Origin: Aved-18 sp964606665
GTDB taxonomy: Bacteria > Cyanobacteriota > Vampirovibrionia > Obscuribacterales > Obscuribacteraceae
Assembly: GCA_964606665.1 (NCBI GenBank)
Contig: CAZSHS010000014.1
Span: 1-64,000 of the forward strand
DNA length: 64,000 bases
Direction of reading: 5' to 3'
Position 1 is the first letter of the stretch, and the number at the start of each line of letters is the position of its first letter. Of the stretch, positions 27,008 through 35,590 are shown one piece after another. The notes beneath the pieces were generated by a model, which searched no databases, was not told where the DNA came from, and saw only the letters and a program-made list of their open reading frames with translations. Position numbers and translations under genes: made by a program.

Positions 27008-27745
27008 ATGCTAGGAAAACACCTGCTTTTATCACAGTTTTCAGACGCCAATGCTCAGCTTCCACTACTTGGAAATGTGGGTAACACACACGTAGACACT
27101 CTGGCTTTGAGCTGGACATGTATGGCTGGAATCCTTGCAGCCGCAGCGATTGTACGCCCAACCCTTACAGCCGACGGTCCTGGTGGACCACTGCAAGCGA
27201 TTGCTGAGGGTCTTTATAAATTTGTTCAAGACCTAGCCAAGGGGCAAATTGGTCATGACTACAAGAAATTCTTACCGCTTATTGCAGGAATTTTTATTTT
27301 TGTATTAACAGCGAATTTGATAGGAATCCTCCCCTGGCAAGCTGCTGAGCATGTTCCAGGATGGTTCCATATGACAAATGGACATCCTTTTGAAGCTGCC
27401 TCACCAACTACTGACTTCAACGTAACCTTTGGTCTGGCCCTGCTTTCACTCATTGTGTACTTGGGTGCAGGCTTGATCAAAAATGGTGGTCACTATGTTA
27501 AGGAACTTCTCACCAACCCCGTAGAATGGCTTGACCTGGTCATCCGCCCCTCAACGCTTGCTCTTCGTTTGATGCTTGTCATCACCGCAGACGAAATTAC
27601 GCGTATGGTCTTCTTGCTCATGCTGCCCTGGATTGCACCTATTTTCGTAATGGGATTTGAGATTTTCATTGCTGTAATTCAAGCCTTTGTATTTGCGCTT
27701 TTGACAGGTATTTACATTGGCATGGCTGTTGCCGATCACCACTAA
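27008..27745 (+). CDS. atpB: ATP synthase F0 subunit a
   Basis: 245 residues with five or six membrane helices. Subunit a forms the proton half-channels against the c-ring. The conserved helix carrying the essential Arg reads RPSTLALRLMLVITADEI: the Arg and the preceding small residues are present, but the usual FGN after RL is replaced by MLV. The following VMGFEIFIAVIQAFVFALLTGIYIG matches the last helix of the family, with the conserved Gln and Tyr. TANLIGILPW is also typical. It follows atpI by 63 bases and begins the F0 genes. Confidence 0.92.
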   Translation: MLGKHLLLSQFSDANAQLPLLGNVGNTHVDTLALSWTCMAGILAAAAIVRPTLTADGPGGPLQAIAEGLYKFVQDLAKGQIGHDYKKFLPLIAGIFIFVLTANLIGILPWQAAEHVPGWFHMTNGHPFEAASPTTDFNVTFGLALLSLIVYLGAGLIKNGGHYVKELLTNPVEWLDLVIRPSTLALRLMLVITADEITRMVFLLMLPWIAPIFVMGFEIFIAVIQAFVFALLTGIYIGMAVADHH

Positions 27746-27855
27746 CACGCCTGTTATAATTTGAGTCGATAACTTGACTTAGCGCAGTGAAGCTAAGTTC
27801 GAGCTCATCTTGCACATCTCAAGATTTTGCCTTAGTAATCAACAGGAGAAAAGTC

Positions 27856-28155
27856 GTGGACCACCAATTAATCGCTCAAGCTGGCGCCGCCGCCACAAGC
27901 ATCGATCCAGAAACTCTTATCAAATCGTGTTCCAGAATCGGTGCCGGTATAGCCGCAGTTGGCGTATTCGGACCTGGAATTGGTATCGGCATTGCCGCTT
28001 CCAAAGCTCTAGAAGGTATGGCCAGACAGCCTGAAATGGAAACCAGCTTGCGTAACAACGGCATCATCTTTGCCGCTTTGATGGAAGCTCTTGGTCTATT
28101 TGCATTCGTCGTAGCCATTCTTCTCTACATGTTCCCAATGGGCTTAGGTGGTTAA
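27856..28155 (+). CDS. atpE: ATP synthase F0 subunit c
   Basis: 99 residues from the GTG at 27856, chosen because AGGAG lies seven bases upstream; an open frame extends 23 codons further upstream without a good ribosome-binding site. The two helices are joined by the polar loop ARQPEME. Helix 1 has GVFGPGIGIGIAASKALEG (the Gly-rich packing motif) and helix 2 has AALMEALGLFAFVVAILL with the ion-binding Glu. The residue after that Glu is Ala, not Ser/Thr, and there is no Gln in the helix 1 site, which points to protons rather than sodium. The N terminus is about 15 residues longer than usual. Confidence 0.93.
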   Translation: MDHQLIAQAGAAATSIDPETLIKSCSRIGAGIAAVGVFGPGIGIGIAASKALEGMARQPEMETSLRNNGIIFAALMEALGLFAFVVAILLYMFPMGLGG

Positions 28156-28162
28156 TTAGCTG

Positions 28163-28642
28163 ATGTTTGAGCTAAACCTAACCTGTGCGTTATTTGTCGT
28201 AAGCTTCCTTTTATTCATGCTTGCGCTCAACGAGCTTTTCTTAAAGCCTGTTGGTGACGTGATTGAAAAAAGACAATCGAGAATCAGCAATGATCTCGCC
28301 TGTGCGCGTGAATTGCGTGACGAAGCAAGTGTAGAGCTTGCCAAGTACGAAAAGCAATTAAGTAGCGTGCGCGATGAGGCAAGACAAGTCATTGCTGATC
28401 TTGTGGCACAAAGTCAGGCTCTGCGCGCTGAGAAAATGGCCAAAATTGAAAAGGAAGGTCGCACCAAACTCGACACCGCACACAAAGAGCTTGCTGGTGA
28501 AAAGACCAAATTGATCACTGCACTGGTTGATGAAGAAAAAGCACTCGTTTCAAACATCGTCTCAAAACTTCTAGGCAAGTCGATATCGATCGACCTGGAT
28601 TCTGAGTCGGTGCAAAAAGCGCTTGTGCAAGGAGGCAAATAA
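28163..28642 (+). CDS. atpF': ATP synthase F0 subunit b'
   Basis: 159 residues. One N-terminal membrane helix (CALFVVSFLLFMLALNELFL) is followed by KPVGDVIEKRQSRI and a long charged coiled coil, the b/b' stator layout. A paired b' and b in tandem is characteristic of Cyanobacteria, chloroplasts and some other phototrophic lineages; most other bacteria carry a single b. It lies seven bases after atpE and two before atpF. Confidence 0.9.
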   Translation: MFELNLTCALFVVSFLLFMLALNELFLKPVGDVIEKRQSRISNDLACARELRDEASVELAKYEKQLSSVRDEARQVIADLVAQSQALRAEKMAKIEKEGRTKLDTAHKELAGEKTKLITALVDEEKALVSNIVSKLLGKSISIDLDSESVQKALVQGGK

Positions 28643-28644
28643 AC

Positions 28645-29214
28645 ATGTTTTTCTTTGCTGAAATGCACGAATTCAATCCAGTTGAATTGTTCACCAATTT
28701 CAAAACTAATTTGGTCAACTGGCTTATTTTGATGGGTTTGATTATCTGGGCCTGGAACAAAGCTGTTCCGGGCATTCTTGATAAAAGAGCCAAAAACATT
28801 GATGAAGCCTTAAATCAAGCAAGAGCGAGCCGCGAGGAATCTGAAAAATTCTTGAGCGATCAAAGAGCGAAACTGGCTAATGCTGAAGCTGAAGCCAAAC
28901 AAATACTCTTGGACGCAAAAGACATCGCCGCTCAAATGAAAGCGGATCTCGATTTGCAGACAGAAAAAGACATGCAATCTTTAGTGCACAAATTTGATGC
29001 AAGCATAAACTCTGAACGACAAGTGCTTGTTAATGAAATTCGCGCACAGGCTGTGCATGCTGCTATTGCTCTGTCCAGACAATATCTGGCCAAGAACATG
29101 TCTGCTCAAGACAAAGAACAAATGGTCAATCAGTTTTTAGAACAGCTCGATGCTTTAGAAGTTAATTCTCAAGGCGAGCAAAATAAAACGAAATCGGTCT
29201 CTCAAGTACATTAG
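28645..29214 (+). CDS. atpF: ATP synthase F0 subunit b
   Basis: 189 residues. A short amphipathic start (FNPVELFTNFKTN) leads into one membrane helix (LVNWLILMGLIIWAWNKAVP), then PGILDKRAKNIDEALNQAR and the long stator coiled coil. The last 20 residues are polar. It forms the peripheral stalk with b' and delta. It is separated from atpF' by two bases and from atpH by eight, with an AGAGGAAG ribosome-binding site for the latter. Confidence 0.92.
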   Translation: MFFFAEMHEFNPVELFTNFKTNLVNWLILMGLIIWAWNKAVPGILDKRAKNIDEALNQARASREESEKFLSDQRAKLANAEAEAKQILLDAKDIAAQMKADLDLQTEKDMQSLVHKFDASINSERQVLVNEIRAQAVHAAIALSRQYLAKNMSAQDKEQMVNQFLEQLDALEVNSQGEQNKTKSVSQVH

Positions 29215-29222
29215 AGGAAGCA

Positions 29223-29792
29223 ATGAAAGGCGAACAAGCTCAGATAGCAGCGAAATACGCAGATGCCACACTCAAGTCAATTGAGGATGGCGAAAAGGAT
29301 CAAGCTGCCACCATGAAAAAAGCCGAAGCAGTTTATTCGGATCTCAAAGCAATTGAAGAGACAATTTCGACTAATCACGATTTCAGACTTATATTGAATC
29401 ACCCAGCACTTGGTCCTGAAGAAAAGAAAAAATTGCTTGCCGGCATTTTTGAAGGCAAAGTTGAAACCACCACATTCAACTTATTGCAACTTCTAACAGA
29501 CAGGCGCAGACTCGACATTCTTGCTCAAATTAGTGTCCAGTTCAAAAAACTGCTCATGAGTAGACTCAATATTCTTGAAGCAACTCTTGTAAGCTCGACC
29601 AAATTGGGCGAAAAAGAAGTGCAAAATATCAAAGCAAGAATCTCTGAGCACATGGGCTCCAAACTGGATCTCAAAGTAGAAGTGGACGAATCACTCTTGG
29701 CTGGAATGGTGCTTCGAGTGCAAGACCAGGTGATTGACGGAAGTTTGAAAGGCAAATTACAAAAAATAGAGCAAAGCTTGTTATCTGTTTAA
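29223..29792 (+). CDS. atpH: ATP synthase F1 subunit delta
   Basis: 189 residues. Delta joins the top of F1 to the b/b' stalk. The N-terminal helical domain (AAKYADATLKSI...DLKAIEETISTNHDFRLILNHPAL) and the C-terminal motif VDESLLAGMVLRVQDQVIDGSLKGKLQKIEQSL match the family. Length is normal. It sits between atpF and atpA with short spacers. Confidence 0.93.
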   Translation: MKGEQAQIAAKYADATLKSIEDGEKDQAATMKKAEAVYSDLKAIEETISTNHDFRLILNHPALGPEEKKKLLAGIFEGKVETTTFNLLQLLTDRRRLDILAQISVQFKKLLMSRLNILEATLVSSTKLGEKEVQNIKARISEHMGSKLDLKVEVDESLLAGMVLRVQDQVIDGSLKGKLQKIEQSLLSV

Positions 29793-29819
29793 AACCAGAA
29801 AAAACTAGAGGAAAGAAAA

Positions 29820-31343
29820 ATGGCTATCCGCCCAGACGAAATCACATCAGTATTGAAGACTCAACTCGAGCAATATAAATCAAAGCTCGCAGTCTCTAAT
29901 GTGGGACGAGTCCTGCAAGTAGGCGACGGCATCGCCCGCGTTTACGGCATGGAAAAAGCAATGTCCATGGAACTGGTCGAATTTGCCGATGAAGAAAAAA
30001 CCAACGGTATGGTTTTGAACTTAGAAGAAGACAACGTCGGTGTTGTAGTTCTAGGTGAAGGCAGAAAAATTTTCGAAGGGATGGAAGTGAAGACCACCGG
30101 TCGTATCGCCTCCGTTCCGGTAGGTGAAGCTCTTCTTGGTCGCGTTATTAACCCACTGGGTCAACCACTCGATGGCAAAGGACCGATTAACTCGACAGAA
30201 TTCAAACCGATGGAAATCATCGCCCCTGGTATCGTCAAACGCAAATCGGTTCACGAACCTTTGATGACTGGCTTAACTGCTATTGACGCCATGATCCCAA
30301 TTGGACGTGGTCAACGCGAACTTATCATTGGTGACCGTCAGACCGGTAAAACAGCCATCGCCATTGATACCATCATCAACCAGAAGAATCAGCCCAATCG
30401 TCCGGTCTGCATTTATGTAGCCATCGGTCAAAAACAATCAAACGTCGGTCGCATTCAGGCCATCCTGGAAGAGAAAGGCGCTATGGAGTACACCGTAATC
30501 ATCAGTGCTCCTGCCACATCAGCACCCGCGCTTCAATTCTTGGCACCATATGCTGGATGCGCCATCGGCGAATACTTCATGTGGAAAGGCGAGCACGCTG
30601 TTGTAATCTTCGACGATTTGTCCAAGCACGCACAAGCCTACCGCGCTATGTCACTCTTGCTTCGTCGTCCGCCAGGTCGTGAGGCTTATCCAGGGGACGT
30701 ATTCTACTTGCACTCACGCTTACTTGAGCGCTCGGCAAAACTATCCGACAAATTGGGCGCAGGCTCAATGACTGCTCTTCCAATTATCGAAACCCAGGCT
30801 GGTGACGTATCTGCATACATCCCAACAAACGTAATTTCAATTACAGACGGACAGATTTTCTTGGAGTCAGACTTGTTCTACGCCGGTATTCGTCCTGCTA
30901 TCAACGCTGGTGTTTCGGTATCGCGCGTAGGTGGTGCCGCTCAAACAGGCGCGATGAAATCTGTAGCTGGTAAATTGAGACTCGACTTGGCTCAGTTCCG
31001 CGAGCTTGAAGCGTTTGCACAATTCGCCTCTGACCTCGATAAAGCTACACAAGATCAAATTCGCCGTGGTCAAAAACTGATGCAAGTATTGAAACAAGCT
31101 CAGTTCCGTCCACTTTCTTTGGGTGAGCAAGTATCGGTTATTTACGCAGCCAACGCCGGTCTGCTCGATGATATCGACAACGAAAAAATCATCAAATTCA
31201 AAGAAGAATGGTTCAAATATTTGAACTCACAAGGAAAAGACGTCCTTGCCAAACTAATGCAAGGCAACAAGCTCAACGCCGAAATCGAAGCTGAGCTGAC
31301 AGCCGAAATCAAAAAGTTCAAAGAAAACTTCTTCAAAGCCTAG
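29820..31343 (+). CDS. atpA: ATP synthase F1 subunit alpha
   Basis: 507 residues, full length. Alpha carries the non-catalytic nucleotide sites of F1. The chain has the N-terminal beta-barrel (GRVLQVGDGIARVYG), Walker A GDRQTGKTAIAID (about 170-182), IYVAIGQKQSNVGRI, Walker B VVIFDDLSKHA, LLLRRPPGREAYPGDVFYLHSRLLERSAK, and the alpha-specific PIIETQAGDVSAYIPTNVISITDGQIF and VGGAAQTGAMK. An AGAGGAAAG ribosome-binding site precedes the ATG. The beta subunit is not downstream as in many bacteria; see atpG. Confidence 0.97.
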   Translation: MAIRPDEITSVLKTQLEQYKSKLAVSNVGRVLQVGDGIARVYGMEKAMSMELVEFADEEKTNGMVLNLEEDNVGVVVLGEGRKIFEGMEVKTTGRIASVPVGEALLGRVINPLGQPLDGKGPINSTEFKPMEIIAPGIVKRKSVHEPLMTGLTAIDAMIPIGRGQRELIIGDRQTGKTAIAIDTIINQKNQPNRPVCIYVAIGQKQSNVGRIQAILEEKGAMEYTVIISAPATSAPALQFLAPYAGCAIGEYFMWKGEHAVVIFDDLSKHAQAYRAMSLLLRRPPGREAYPGDVFYLHSRLLERSAKLSDKLGAGSMTALPIIETQAGDVSAYIPTNVISITDGQIFLESDLFYAGIRPAINAGVSVSRVGGAAQTGAMKSVAGKLRLDLAQFRELEAFAQFASDLDKATQDQIRRGQKLMQVLKQAQFRPLSLGEQVSVIYAANAGLLDDIDNEKIIKFKEEWFKYLNSQGKDVLAKLMQGNKLNAEIEAELTAEIKKFKENFFKA

Positions 31344-31363
31344 GTTAAAACAGGAAAAAAATC

Positions 31364-32245
31364 ATGGCCAACCTGAAAGCAATTAGGCAACGCATAAAGA
31401 GTGTGCAGAACACTAAGAAGATTACTTCAGCCATGCGTTTGGTGGCAGCAGCCAAAGTACGTCGCGCTCAAATGAGAAACTCAAACGCACGTCCTTTCAC
31501 CTCAAAAGTGGTGCAATTGCTGCAACAAATCGTGCACGAAGTAAGCCCAATAGATCTGCAAGATTTGCCTTTATTGAAAAAACGACCAATCAAAAAAGTC
31601 GCTCTAATCATCATCTCCTCAGATCGTGGTTTGTGCGGTGGATACAACGGTAACGTAATCAAGAAAGCAATTTTGCGCATTCAAGAACTGATGCAAGAAG
31701 GCAAAGAAGTGGCAGTCATCCCAGTGGGACTGAAAGCTGCAGCCGCCTTCAAGCGTGTAAAAATCGAGAAGATCAAAACATACACTCAGTTACCTGCCGT
31801 TCCAACAGTGGAAGAGGCAAAAATGATCGCAGAACACGTTTGCGATCTTTATGCCAAAAAGCAAATCGACGCAGTTGAAATCATAGGCACAGACTTTGTG
31901 AATATGATTCGCCAGGAAGTGAAAATCAAAAACTATTTTCCAATTACACTGCCTGAAGGTGTCGACCATTTTCCAAAGAGTGCCGAAACTTTATACGAGC
32001 CCACTTTGATGGAATTGATGGAAGAAGAGCTTTTGCCTAAATACGTCGAAAACGTACTTTATCAGGCACTGCTTGAAGCATCGGCATCAGAGCTTGCTGC
32101 TCGTATGAATGCAATGTCCAACGCCACAACAAACGCAAAAGACCTGATTGATAGCCTGACGCTTATTTACAACAAAGCGCGTCAAGGAAATATCACTCAA
32201 GAATTGCTTGAAATCGTTGCTGGTGCAGAAGCACTCAAAGGTTAG
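31364..32245 (+). CDS. atpG: ATP synthase F1 subunit gamma
   Basis: 293 residues. Gamma is the rotor shaft. The N-terminal helix ANLKAIRQRIKSVQNTKKITSAMRLVAAAKVRRAQ and the C-terminal helix ASELAARMNAMSNATTNAKDLIDSLTLIYNKARQGNITQELLEIV are diagnostic, with SSDRGLCGGYNGNV between them. The plant/cyanobacterial regulatory insert with its Cys pair is not evident. The cluster ends here: no beta (atpD) or epsilon (atpC) gene follows, as in Cyanobacteria, where those two form a separate operon. Confidence 0.95.
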   Translation: MANLKAIRQRIKSVQNTKKITSAMRLVAAAKVRRAQMRNSNARPFTSKVVQLLQQIVHEVSPIDLQDLPLLKKRPIKKVALIIISSDRGLCGGYNGNVIKKAILRIQELMQEGKEVAVIPVGLKAAAAFKRVKIEKIKTYTQLPAVPTVEEAKMIAEHVCDLYAKKQIDAVEIIGTDFVNMIRQEVKIKNYFPITLPEGVDHFPKSAETLYEPTLMELMEEELLPKYVENVLYQALLEASASELAARMNAMSNATTNAKDLIDSLTLIYNKARQGNITQELLEIVAGAEALKG

Positions 32246-32278
32246 ATCTAATCAGAACTGATTTGAGCTTATTTAACC

Positions 32279-32306
32279 TTGTCAACTGTAAGACGGCGGT
32301 TATAAT
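32279..32306 (+). promoter_or_regulatory. Promoter of the SpoIID-like gene, giving a leaderless mRNA
   Basis: TTGTCA (32279-32284) and a consensus TATAAT (32301-32306) are 16 bases apart. The ATG at 32313 lies six bases after the -10 box, which is about where transcription should begin, so the message would have almost no leader and no ribosome-binding site. Confidence 0.6.
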
Positions 32307-32312
32307 TTCGTT

Positions 32313-33986
32313 ATGACCGGCGCCTTAGTAGATATTGCAAATAATCAAAAAAGCCCAATTTTGACTAAGTCCGGGGCTGAGGCTTCGCTTGTGCCGTCTT
32401 TTAAGGTCACAAGTTCTGACCAAAAGTCTATTAGTGAAAGTGAGATGGCAGCAGCCATAGCCTGTGTCGTCGCCTACATGGAAGAAGAAAAAACATGCCC
32501 ATCAAAAGATATCCAAGATAAAGACAATGTATATCTTTCTAATTGGGGTCGAACTGGGCTTATCTCCACCAAGAGAAAACTAGGCGCTTTTGATCCATTT
32601 ATTTTTAAAAGCAAAAGTTTGTGGCGCAGTTTGATACTACTTTTAGTGCTCAATTTAACCATTGCACCAAACGTAAATGCCCAGAATTCTGAAAACATCG
32701 AACAAGGCGAGCCTGTTTCAACCGCTTCGGCTCTGATCAAAACCAACTCTAAAACTATAAGAATCAGTCTAGGGCAAGGACTTTCAAGCGCTCAGTTAGG
32801 ATCGCTTGATGGCATGGAGGTTTTAGACGCGCGCACAGGCGAGCTTTGCGCACAGTTAAAAGCCCAGAGCCAGTGGAATCTGAGCTTTGCCAATTCAACT
32901 CTTAGCCTGACCCCATCACGTTTTGTCGACTTAAACAAAATCGCCTCTGGTCCAGAACTTACCACCACACAAGTAATTGCACTTGCTCCACCAAGACTTC
33001 CGGTCATGAAACAGTCTGTATATTCGACTATTCCATGGGCTAAATCGAGGAGCGCCTCTTTATTCAATCGCAAATTTGAATCTGCTTTGACCGATCAAGG
33101 GCTATTACTTGTTCCTGCCAAAGACAACGATGGTATTTTCACACTCAACAATCGTCCATACAGGGGAAGTCTTTTCGTTCGCATTCAAGGTGGCAAGTTC
33201 CAGGCCATAAACATAGTCAATTTAGAAGACTATCTTTTGTCTGTCCTGCCCTCGGAAATGCCAAGTGCATGGCCGCTCGAAGCCCTCAAAGCTCAATCAA
33301 TAGCTGCTCGCTCATATGCCCTTGCCAATTTAAACAAACATGCAAAAGAGGGATACGACCTAGGCTCAGGCACAGAAGACCAGGTTTATCGCGGTGTGTT
33401 GCAAGAAAAGGAGCGCACAAACAAAGCCGTACAAGAAACAACCGGTCTTGTAATGACGCACAACAACAAAATAGTACCTGCTTTCTATCACAGCTCAAGC
33501 GCCGGCTTTACAGAGACGCACCCGAATAATTCAAAGCTTACTTATCTCAAATCTATTCATGACTACGACCAAGCCTCGCCACATTCAGCCTGGCGGCTTT
33601 CCTTTTCACCTGGACAACTAGCACAAAGCCTGGGTCCAAGCGTTGGACGCGTGCTTGGCTTAATGGCAATAGAGCGCACTCAATCTCAAAGAGTGAAAAC
33701 ACTTATGCTAATGGGCGACACTACAAATAGTCTTATTTCAGGCGATGCCGTTCGTAAAGCATTGAAACTGCCCAGCACAAATTTTAATGTGATATGCGAT
33801 AGCCAGTCAGGCAACTATGTTTTCTCTGGTCAAGGATTTGGACATGGCATGGGAATGTCCCAGTGGGGCGCAAGATCCCTAGCTGAGCATGGTTGGGGTG
33901 CGGGAGAAATTTTGCATCATTTTTATCGAGATGTGCATGTTGTGAACGCATTAGAATCCGACGAAACCAAGAATTCAGTTCTATAA
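32313..33986 (+). CDS. SpoIID/LytB-domain membrane protein
   Basis: 557 residues. Residues about 1-105 are cytoplasmic and polar, a membrane helix or uncleaved signal follows (LWRSLILLLVLNLTIAPNVNA), and the rest would be periplasmic. The C-terminal SpoIID/LytB domain is clear: RGSLFVRIQGG, NLEDYLLSVLPSEMP (with the Glu essential in SpoIID lytic transglycosylases), LKAQSIAARSYAL, SSSAGFTE and a final GQGFGHGMGMSQWGARSLAEHG. A role in peptidoglycan processing is likely. The N-terminal stretch AAAIACVVAYMEEE followed by SNWGRTGLISTKRK resembles the C-terminal tail of OadG-like decarboxylase subunits; that comparison is tentative. The site-2 protease gene follows after ten bases. Confidence 0.85.
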   Translation: MTGALVDIANNQKSPILTKSGAEASLVPSFKVTSSDQKSISESEMAAAIACVVAYMEEEKTCPSKDIQDKDNVYLSNWGRTGLISTKRKLGAFDPFIFKSKSLWRSLILLLVLNLTIAPNVNAQNSENIEQGEPVSTASALIKTNSKTIRISLGQGLSSAQLGSLDGMEVLDARTGELCAQLKAQSQWNLSFANSTLSLTPSRFVDLNKIASGPELTTTQVIALAPPRLPVMKQSVYSTIPWAKSRSASLFNRKFESALTDQGLLLVPAKDNDGIFTLNNRPYRGSLFVRIQGGKFQAINIVNLEDYLLSVLPSEMPSAWPLEALKAQSIAARSYALANLNKHAKEGYDLGSGTEDQVYRGVLQEKERTNKAVQETTGLVMTHNNKIVPAFYHSSSAGFTETHPNNSKLTYLKSIHDYDQASPHSAWRLSFSPGQLAQSLGPSVGRVLGLMAIERTQSQRVKTLMLMGDTTNSLISGDAVRKALKLPSTNFNVICDSQSGNYVFSGQGFGHGMGMSQWGARSLAEHGWGAGEILHHFYRDVHVVNALESDETKNSVL

Positions 33987-33996
33987 TATCTTTTGT

Positions 33997-35361
33997 ATGG
34001 AATTTCTCACTCAGGTTCTATCAGTCCTTTTGATGTTGGCTATTTTAAGTAGCCTCATCATCGTGCACGAATGCGGTCACTTTTTGGTGGCTCGCTTCTT
34101 CGGCTTTCAAACTCCTGTGTTTGGATTTGGACTTCCATTTGGACCCTATATAACTGTTGGGAAAGCTTTTGAAACTGAATTTCGAATTCACGCCTGTTTG
34201 CTTGGCGGCTATGTTGCCATTCCAGAATTAGGCGACGAATCGCGTCAGGACATGGAAGCTTATGGAGTTGCGGCATTGCCCGCCTCCGGCATGGTCGAAG
34301 GCGAAGCGCTTAGCAAAGAAGCCACTGCCCAGCCCAGTGAACCTCATATTGTAACTACCGACGCTGAAATTCCTATTGAAGCTCCTCATGCTGCAAGCAA
34401 AGACAATCCTTATGGCGTCGAGTTAAAACCTTTTCGTAAATTTCCAATCTGGCAAAGAGCGCTTGTAGCCTTTGCAGGTGTTGGTTTCAATATCATTTTT
34501 GCCTATCTAATCATGGTTACCATGATTCTTGTAATCGGCGAGCCAGTACCTGAGACTTATGCTGCTGGCACATTCAAATCGAATCCTATTGCATTGAATG
34601 CTGGTATCAAAAAAGGCGATCGCATTGTCAGCCTCGATAATCAGCCAGTCAAATCTTCCGAAGAGATAATTACTTATTTCACTTCGCACAAAAGCACTCC
34701 TGTCGTTGTTCAAATAGAGCGCGACAAGAAACAGATGGACATCTCGATGACCCCCAATGCTGAAGGCAAAGTGGGTATGGCGCTCGATACCAAAGCAGCT
34801 CGCTATGAGCGCGTAAATCGACCGTTTCTTGAAGTTTTGGTTATTGCTTATCAAAAAGTTGCTGACTTAACTCGCATGATGGTTGATGCACTGTGCAAAT
34901 TGCCAGTCGGCATAATGAATCAGATATTGCATCTGGGCAAGCCTCCAGTAGCTGGAGAGCCTGGAATACAAGACGTGCATGGAATTCTTGCCGTTATTTA
35001 TATAGGCAAAGATATCGCTCAACAAGACTGGAACCAGCTTTTCACTTTCACAATCCTGATTAGTATGGACCTTGCCATCTTAAACTTGTTACCCTGGCCA
35101 GCACTTGATGGTGGACATCTGGCTTTCATGGCTTACGAAGCAATTTTCAGAAAACCCGTTGGCGAAAAAGCACACGGCGAAATCGTGCGTTGGGGATTTA
35201 TGAGTCTGCTTGTTTTAATGGCTGTAATCATGGTCAATGACGTAACTGCACTTGTGCAGGGCAAGCTTGACATCAGGAAGAAAGACAAGGATACTCAACA
35301 ACAACAGAAAGTTGATAAGACTGAAAAGTCAGTGACTCCTGCTGCACCGGAGCAAAAATAA
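33997..35361 (+). CDS. rseP: Site-2 membrane metalloprotease (M50, RseP-like)
   Basis: 454 residues. The first membrane helix carries VHECGHF (zinc-binding HExxH, residues 24-28). A second element, LLPWPALDGGHLAFM, supplies the third zinc ligand near residue 370. Between them lies a PDZ domain (IALNAGIKKGDRIVSLDNQPV, about 195-270). A polar Ala/Pro/Glu-rich insert at about 85-150 separates the first helix from the second and is longer than I expect for RseP. A lysine/glutamine-rich tail ends the protein. The family cuts anti-sigma factors and signal peptides within the membrane. It lies in one transcription unit with the SpoIID gene before it and the FmdB zinc ribbon after it. Confidence 0.9.
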   Translation: MEFLTQVLSVLLMLAILSSLIIVHECGHFLVARFFGFQTPVFGFGLPFGPYITVGKAFETEFRIHACLLGGYVAIPELGDESRQDMEAYGVAALPASGMVEGEALSKEATAQPSEPHIVTTDAEIPIEAPHAASKDNPYGVELKPFRKFPIWQRALVAFAGVGFNIIFAYLIMVTMILVIGEPVPETYAAGTFKSNPIALNAGIKKGDRIVSLDNQPVKSSEEIITYFTSHKSTPVVVQIERDKKQMDISMTPNAEGKVGMALDTKAARYERVNRPFLEVLVIAYQKVADLTRMMVDALCKLPVGIMNQILHLGKPPVAGEPGIQDVHGILAVIYIGKDIAQQDWNQLFTFTILISMDLAILNLLPWPALDGGHLAFMAYEAIFRKPVGEKAHGEIVRWGFMSLLVLMAVIMVNDVTALVQGKLDIRKKDKDTQQQQKVDKTEKSVTPAAPEQK

Positions 35362-35362
35362 C

Positions 35363-35587
35363 ATGCCATCATACGATTATCGCTGCCAGAGTTGCCGCGA
35401 AACATTTGAAATCGAACGCTCTATGACAGACGATACACAGCCTGCTTGCGGGCATTGTGGAAGCGGTGAAGTTAGTCGCATATTCACTGTCAATATCGCT
35501 ACTGGTTCTAAAGCATCAGCCAAAGACAAAGCAAAAGCAGCTCCTAAGCCAAGCGGCGGACATTGCTGCGGCGGCGGCTGTCACTAA
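35363..35587 (+). CDS. FmdB family zinc-ribbon protein
   Basis: 74 residues. MPSYDYRCQSCRETFEI followed by CGHCGSGEVSRIF is the FmdB/regulatory zinc-ribbon signature, with two CxxC knuckles binding one zinc. The Ala/Lys linker and final GGHCCGGGCH add a second Cys/His cluster common in these small proteins. The function is unknown in most bacteria; formamidase regulation was proposed for the founding member. It starts one base after the protease stop. Confidence 0.85.
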   Translation: MPSYDYRCQSCRETFEIERSMTDDTQPACGHCGSGEVSRIFTVNIATGSKASAKDKAKAAPKPSGGHCCGGGCH

Positions 35588-35590
35588 GTT

